A stretch of DNA of 64,000 nucleotides from assembly GCF_003330725.1 (NCBI RefSeq), contig NZ_CP030844.1:1-64000 (forward strand), read 5' to 3'. Shown one piece after another: positions 60,225 to 64,000 of the stretch. Source of the DNA: Acidisarcina polymorpha. GTDB taxonomy: Bacteria > Acidobacteriota > Terriglobia > Terriglobales > Acidobacteriaceae. How positions within the stretch are numbered: position 1 is the first letter of the stretch; each line of letters begins with the position of its first letter. The translations under genes were made by a program, and so were the position numbers. The notes under the pieces were generated by a model. The model searched no databases. It was given only the letters and a program-made list of their open reading frames with translations, and had not been told where the DNA came from.

Positions 60225-61388
60225 TTAGACCTCCGTGGATACTGTGCGGTGAAGTAAAGAGGCGCTATTGATCGCGTCTATGACACGATGCATGGCGACG
60301 GCATCAGAGAAGTTACGCGCATCGCTTGTTCCCGAAGCGCAGTCCTTTGCGAACGCCGCATAGAGCTGTGCAAGATCCTGCACACTCACGTCTAATGAAG
60401 AATCAGGAATTGTCTGGTAGCGCCGTGGAGTCGGGAGAACATGCCACTCGCCATCTTCGCCCTGGGAGCCTTCGAGCAGGTTGTCTTGTTTCGTCCCAAA
60501 CGATTTGGCATTTGTAACTCTTAAATCCCCACATGTGCCCGTGATGTCAATCTGCAATCCAGATGGATGAAGTTTGCCCCCTTCGATCTGGATCTCGAAC
60601 AGAGCTCCACCTTTCAAGGTGCCGATAGCCATGACACAATCGGGCGTCTCATTGTGGAATGTCTGTCCCGTCCTGCTCAATGTCAGGTCTGGAAACTGCG
60701 TCGCGACAATGGAACTCACGGTACTCGGTTGACCAACAACATGGAACAACATGTCCATGAAGTGGCCGCCATAGATGGAGAGAACATGAGAGAAGTTGCT
60801 CTTATCGACCGTCCATTCCAAGCCTGCTGATCGGGCCGGACCGAAGGAAGCCATGCTCACATGCATCCTGACTGACCTGAGGCGCCCCACGTATCCCTGA
60901 ACAAGAATGTCTCGAAGGTACTGAGTACTTGCACCGATAGTTCTCTGCAATCCAACGACATGGCGGCCGCCAGCGGCCTGGACCATCGACAGAAGTTCTT
61001 CAGAGTCGCGGGTGTTCGTGGTCAACGGCCACTCGCAATAAACATCTTTGCCTGCCGCGATTGCGGACTTTACCGCAAGCGCGTGCTCCGGGGCCGGCGG
61101 AAGTACGACGACAAGATCTACGTCTAATAGATGAGCCAGTTCTTCAACGCTACCGACGGCGTGTTCGATTCCAAACGCATCTGCTGTCTCTTGAGCCTTC
61201 GATTTGCTTCGGCTGGAGACCGCAACGATTTTGTACTCAGGGAGTAGTCGTAGCGCTGGAATGTGTCCGTACCTCCCCCAGTTCCCAACGCCTACCAGTC
61301 CGACTCCAATTGGTTTTTGGCTAAACACAGAATGCCTCGATTCGACACGTTGATTCGTAGACCGCCGCGCGGTGTTCTCAGAACTCAA
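60225..61388 (-). CDS. Gfo/Idh/MocA-family oxidoreductase
   Basis: 387 residues. N-terminal Rossmann domain (GVGLVGVGNWGRYGHIPALR, then VAVSSRSKSKAQETADAFGI). The EKP-like position reads YCEWPLTTN with Glu-Trp-Pro instead of Glu-Lys-Pro, so the usual catalytic Lys appears replaced by Trp. The C-terminal alpha/beta domain follows (SFGPARSAGLEWTVDKSNFS, YGGHFMDMLFHVVGQPSTVS with the His of the H-x-x-D box). The family oxidises or reduces sugars and inositols with NAD(P). Its start overlaps the stop of the NmrA-like gene by 4 nt. Confidence 0.9.
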   Translation of the reverse strand: MSSENTARRSTNQRVESRHSVFSQKPIGVGLVGVGNWGRYGHIPALRLLPEYKIVAVSSRSKSKAQETADAFGIEHAVGSVEELAHLLDVDLVVVLPPAPEHALAVKSAIAAGKDVYCEWPLTTNTRDSEELLSMVQAAGGRHVVGLQRTIGASTQYLRDILVQGYVGRLRSVRMHVSMASFGPARSAGLEWTVDKSNFSHVLSIYGGHFMDMLFHVVGQPSTVSSIVATQFPDLTLSRTGQTFHNETPDCVMAIGTLKGGALFEIQIEGGKLHPSGLQIDITGTCGDLRVTNAKSFGTKQDNLLEGSQGEDGEWHVLPTPRRYQTIPDSSLDVSVQDLAQLYAAFAKDCASGTSDARNFSDAVAMHRVIDAINSASLLHRTVSTEV

Positions 61389-62260
61389 TACTGAAAGCGA
61401 GCGGCGTGCTTGATCGCGAATTGCGCAATAGTTTTTGGTTGCCGTCCCGTTATGGCATGAAAGTTGTCGAAAGTCTCGTCCGCGCCAATGTCTTTACCGT
61501 TGGTCAAGTCGGTGTAGCTGTCGAAGACACACTTCATGTACGCGGGCTCCGCTCCAGCAGCCAGGACGTTACGCAGGAAGTCCGCGGGTGGTTGAGGCTC
61601 GTATGAGAATGGCTTACCCAGAGCCTCGGCAAAGGCTTCCGCAAGTTCGTAGTACGTTTTCGCCTCATATCCCAGGCGGTATGTGCGACCCGCCTGCGTG
61701 TCCGGATCGAGTAGGCAGGCTGCAGCGACCGCCGCTACATCCTCACAATCAACCCAGCTAAGCCGGGCTGCGCCGACGTAATGCTTGATAACTCCATTGT
61801 TGACGTAGCTCTCACCGCCGTAACCGAGCAGATTCTGCATGAAGATCTCTGGGCGTAGATGGGTGAACCGGATACCGGACCACTCGATGTAACGTTCGAT
61901 GAACTGATGCCAACCGTAGTGCGCAACCTGCGTATCATCGTCCCCGCATGCGCCGAGGTGAACGATATAAGTGACACCGGCTCGTTTCGCGGCATTGACG
62001 AGGTCCTTGCTCTGCCGCAGCATGTCCACCGTGTATCCGGTTGCCATGAAGATGCTGTCGACGCCTTGAAGCGCTGGCGCAAAGGTCTCGAATTTGTCGA
62101 GATCGAGGTAGACGACTGGAACTCCGAGGTGATCTGCTTTCTCCACCTTGCGCGCGGCGGCGACGACGTCGACTGTCGGCTGTCCTGCCAACTCGGAGAG
62201 TACGGCGCCGCCGACTTGACCGGTTGCCCCCATGACGAGAATGCGTGTCTTTTTGAGCAT
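61385..62260 (-). CDS. NmrA-like NAD(P)-binding protein
   Basis: ATG 62260 (GGAGATCTTC upstream), 291 residues. Rossmann motif ILVMGATGQVGGAVLSELAG, VVAAARKVEKADHLGVP, GVDSIFMATGYTVDML, VTYIVHLGACGDD and FTHLRPEIFMQNLLGYG. It belongs to the atypical SDR (NmrA/HSCARG) family, which senses NADP(H) or reduces quinones. It is paralogous to the plus-strand gene at 19288. First gene of the tight minus-strand operon that runs through Gfo/Idh, SnoaL, OYE, DinB and SDR. Confidence 0.9.
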   Translation of the reverse strand: MLKKTRILVMGATGQVGGAVLSELAGQPTVDVVAAARKVEKADHLGVPVVYLDLDKFETFAPALQGVDSIFMATGYTVDMLRQSKDLVNAAKRAGVTYIVHLGACGDDDTQVAHYGWHQFIERYIEWSGIRFTHLRPEIFMQNLLGYGGESYVNNGVIKHYVGAARLSWVDCEDVAAVAAACLLDPDTQAGRTYRLGYEAKTYYELAEAFAEALGKPFSYEPQPPADFLRNVLAAGAEPAYMKCVFDSYTDLTNGKDIGADETFDNFHAITGRQPKTIAQFAIKHAARFQY

Positions 62261-62382
62261 GAAGATCTCCAGGGTATGGCTGCTCATTGACGGGCATACC
62301 GAACTTTCTAGTCGATGTGGTTGGATTGAGCGGAGCGACCGCGGTGACGTTCCACAAGGTGTTGCCGCAGCCGATCGAGCCT

Positions 62383-63078
62383 TTATACCGTAATCGATTC
62401 AGCAGCGAGAGCTATGATGTCTGCGACTTCTTTTGGGTGCGACATGAACGGGCAATGGCTTGAAGCCACTGACCGAACAGTCGCGTTCATTCGCTTTGCC
62501 AGGAATTCCTGAGCGGGCGGAGGGATCATCTGATCCTCACTGCAGGTGAGATACCAGGAAGGGAGGGTCTTCCATGCAGGAGCGCTTTCCAGGCCGCCAA
62601 AAGCAGCGAAGCTGAGAGGCTTCTGGACAGCTGCCATAATCGAGGCCTCGTCATCTGTCGCGCCGCCGGCAAAGGCAGTGTGGAACTTGTCCCGGTTAAT
62701 CCAGAGAAAGCCCTTGTCGTCTGGCTCTATGGCTGCGGAGCCCGGCGAGGGCGGGCCCTGCTTGCTCAGGGATTCAAGGCTTTCCCCTTCATCGAGACCG
62801 AAGGCCGTTATATAGACGAGGGCCTTTACCTGTGGTGTGGCAGTCGCGGCCCCGGTAATCACTGCGCCGCCGTAGGAGTGGCCCACGAGAACAGTTGGGC
62901 CATTGTTCGCGGTTAGAAGCCGGCGGGTAACCTCGATGTCACCTGTGAGGGACTGTAACGGAATCTGCGCGGCTGTCACGTTGTAGCCCTTAGCCTCGAG
63001 TAAGAGGATGACCTTGCTCCAGCATGAGCCGTCAGCCCAAGCGCCATGTACCAGCATGATGTTCACATTTTTGCTCAT
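62383..63078 (-). CDS. Alpha/beta hydrolase
   Basis: 231 residues: IMLVHGAWADGSCWSKVILL (oxyanion region), PTVLVGHSYGGAVITGAATA (nucleophile Ser in GHSYGG), AFGLDEGESLESLSKQGPPS, SWYLTCSEDQMIPPPAQEFL (acid Asp) and SSHCPFMSHPKEVADII (His). This group is annotated as EstC/salicylate-esterase-like or haloalkane-dehalogenase-like hydrolases. The full triad is present. The pseudogene at 20832 was a close relative. It probably hydrolyses an ester or lactone in the redox cluster. Confidence 0.92.
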   Translation of the reverse strand: MSKNVNIMLVHGAWADGSCWSKVILLLEAKGYNVTAAQIPLQSLTGDIEVTRRLLTANNGPTVLVGHSYGGAVITGAATATPQVKALVYITAFGLDEGESLESLSKQGPPSPGSAAIEPDDKGFLWINRDKFHTAFAGGATDDEASIMAAVQKPLSFAAFGGLESAPAWKTLPSWYLTCSEDQMIPPPAQEFLAKRMNATVRSVASSHCPFMSHPKEVADIIALAAESITV

Positions 63079-63123
63079 TGCAATCTCCGATTCGTTGTGA
63101 TGGCGGTGTCCTGCCGTTGTTCG

Positions 63124-64000
63124 TTATGCCGAAAGGACGGCGCTATAGGCTAGATAGTCCGAGTACCCGTGTTCGTCAAAGGTGTAAAAGGTTCCGCGGT
63201 CGTATTCGGAGAGTGGCAAGCCTTCACGTATGCGGAGCGGAAGATCCGGATTAGATACGAAGTAACGCCCAAACGCCACCGCGTCTAACGTTCCGGAAGC
63301 GACGATCTGTTCTGCGGTATCTGGTTCGAATCCGCCGGCCGCGATCAGTTTCCCTCTGAAGATGCGGCGAAGTTTCTCGGAGGCCACGGCTCCCTGGCCT
63401 GCATGGATCAAATCACTGCCGCCAATGCGAGGCTCGATGATATGAAGGTAAGCAAGGTTATAGTCGTTGAGCTTCTCCGCGATATAGGAGAACAGCGCAT
63501 CGGGGTCGCTGTCGGACATTCCATTCCACGTACCGTTTGGACCGAGGCGCACGGCCACACGATCTGGGCCCCAAACGGAGATCAAGGCCGCGAGAATCTC
63601 AAAGAGGAAGCGGCTGCGATTCACAATCGAACCGCCGTAATCATCCGTTCGCTTGTTACTGCCATTCTGCAGGAACTGATCGACTAAGTATCCGTTGGCC
63701 GCGTGCAACTCTACACCTTCGAAATCAGCGTCCATTGCTCGCTGCGCAGCGTTTCTGTAGTCCTGCACAACGCAGTCAATCTCTGTGACCGTCAAAGCAC
63801 GATGTGGCGTGGACTGCGCCCATCCTCCAGGGATCGACACCAGGTGATTCGGATGTTCCCAATAGCTTGGGTCTACGGAGGCAGAGACCGGCATTGCTCC
63901 ACCAGTCATCGCGGTATGCGACGAGCGACCCGTATGCCAGAGTTGGGCAAACATATGGCCGCCCTTCGCGCGGACGTCGGCGACGATCTTGCTCCATCCC
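63124..64000 (-). CDS. Old Yellow Enzyme family alkene reductase (copy 3), 5' end outside window
   Basis: The frame is open to the window edge (upstream residues GWSKIVADVRAKGGHM before FAQLWHTGRSSHTAMTGGAM), so the true start lies beyond 64000; about 291 residues are visible. Canonical active site: GVELHAANGYLVDQFLQNGS (His and Asn present, Tyr present), NKRTDDYGG, VAVRLGPNGTWNGMSDSDPD and LDAVAFGRYFVSNPDLPLRI. Of the three OYE paralogues it is the only one with the classical H-x-x-N-x-Y set. Probably a NAD(P)H-dependent 2-enoate or N-ethylmaleimide-type reductase. Confidence 0.93.
   Translation of the reverse strand, partial: GWSKIVADVRAKGGHMFAQLWHTGRSSHTAMTGGAMPVSASVDPSYWEHPNHLVSIPGGWAQSTPHRALTVTEIDCVVQDYRNAAQRAMDADFEGVELHAANGYLVDQFLQNGSNKRTDDYGGSIVNRSRFLFEILAALISVWGPDRVAVRLGPNGTWNGMSDSDPDALFSYIAEKLNDYNLAYLHIIEPRIGGSDLIHAGQGAVASEKLRRIFRGKLIAAGGFEPDTAEQIVASGTLDAVAFGRYFVSNPDLPLRIREGLPLSEYDRGTFYTFDEHGYSDYLAYSAVLSA

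Overview
The window looks like a chromosomal accessory region of an acidobacterium (Terriglobia, the Terriglobus/Granulicella/Edaphobacter type). This is inferred from gene content. There is a ~1190-residue TonB-dependent receptor with an N-terminal carboxypeptidase-regulatory-like domain, followed by a CRTAC1 (FG-GAP plus ASPIC/UnbV) protein and a TPR protein. There are two DUF2961 (GH172) proteins and a DUF6786 protein, an HNH/tyrosine-recombinase pair, and heavy IS traffic. No rRNA, tRNA or CRISPR array was recognised by eye.

Layout. 1-535: the end of an IS6-like element and a Tn3-type transposase scrap. 535-8760: a membrane protein, a secreted protein, and an Rhs/YD-repeat protein with a C-terminal domain resembling polymorphic toxin type 44. 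A lipoprotein gene starts 2 nt later (candidate immunity gene), then comes an orphan second toxin-like tip with its own frameshifted membrane-protein partner. 8760-17350: mostly gene scraps (sarcosine-oxidase-like, integrase tail, nitroreductase, second SSB copy, IS66 remnant, a glycosidase broken by an inversion) around a few intact genes (AI-2E-type permease, AraC regulator, ssb). 17430-20755: a GlxA-type regulator divergent from a DJ-1/PfpI protein, an NmrA-like reductase and a cysteine-less carboxymuconolactone-decarboxylase-like protein. 20830-26800: a mosaic of broken genes, an inverted copy of a TonB-receptor 3' end, an HNH/recombinase element and a decayed IS6 transposase.

26930-44980 is the best preserved functional block, a glycan-use locus. 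It holds two GH172 proteins, the TonB receptor, the CRTAC1 and TPR proteins, DUF6786, an aldo/keto reductase, a LacI regulator, a FucP-type sugar porter, a zinc alcohol dehydrogenase, a tagaturonate-epimerase (UxaE) homologue and a truncated gluconokinase. Surface proteins would bind and cut a furanoside glycan, FucP would import the sugar, and the dehydrogenases and epimerase would channel it inward. Shared CGTTRAY half-sites suggest LacI control.

45000-48910 holds an SSB pseudogene, an IS110 element and an IS481 element with tandem terminal repeats. 49128-53614 is a compact plus-strand cluster: ArdC-like antirestriction/zincin protein, long ParB-like protein, and a WGR-domain plus ATP-dependent DNA ligase fusion, closed by a strong hairpin. 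It looks like the maintenance module of a plasmid or integrative element. 54300-64000 is a minus-strand redox cluster with three Old Yellow Enzyme paralogues, an SDR, NmrA-like and Gfo/Idh/MocA oxidoreductases, an alpha/beta hydrolase, two NTF2-like proteins and a DinB protein. The last OYE gene runs off the window.
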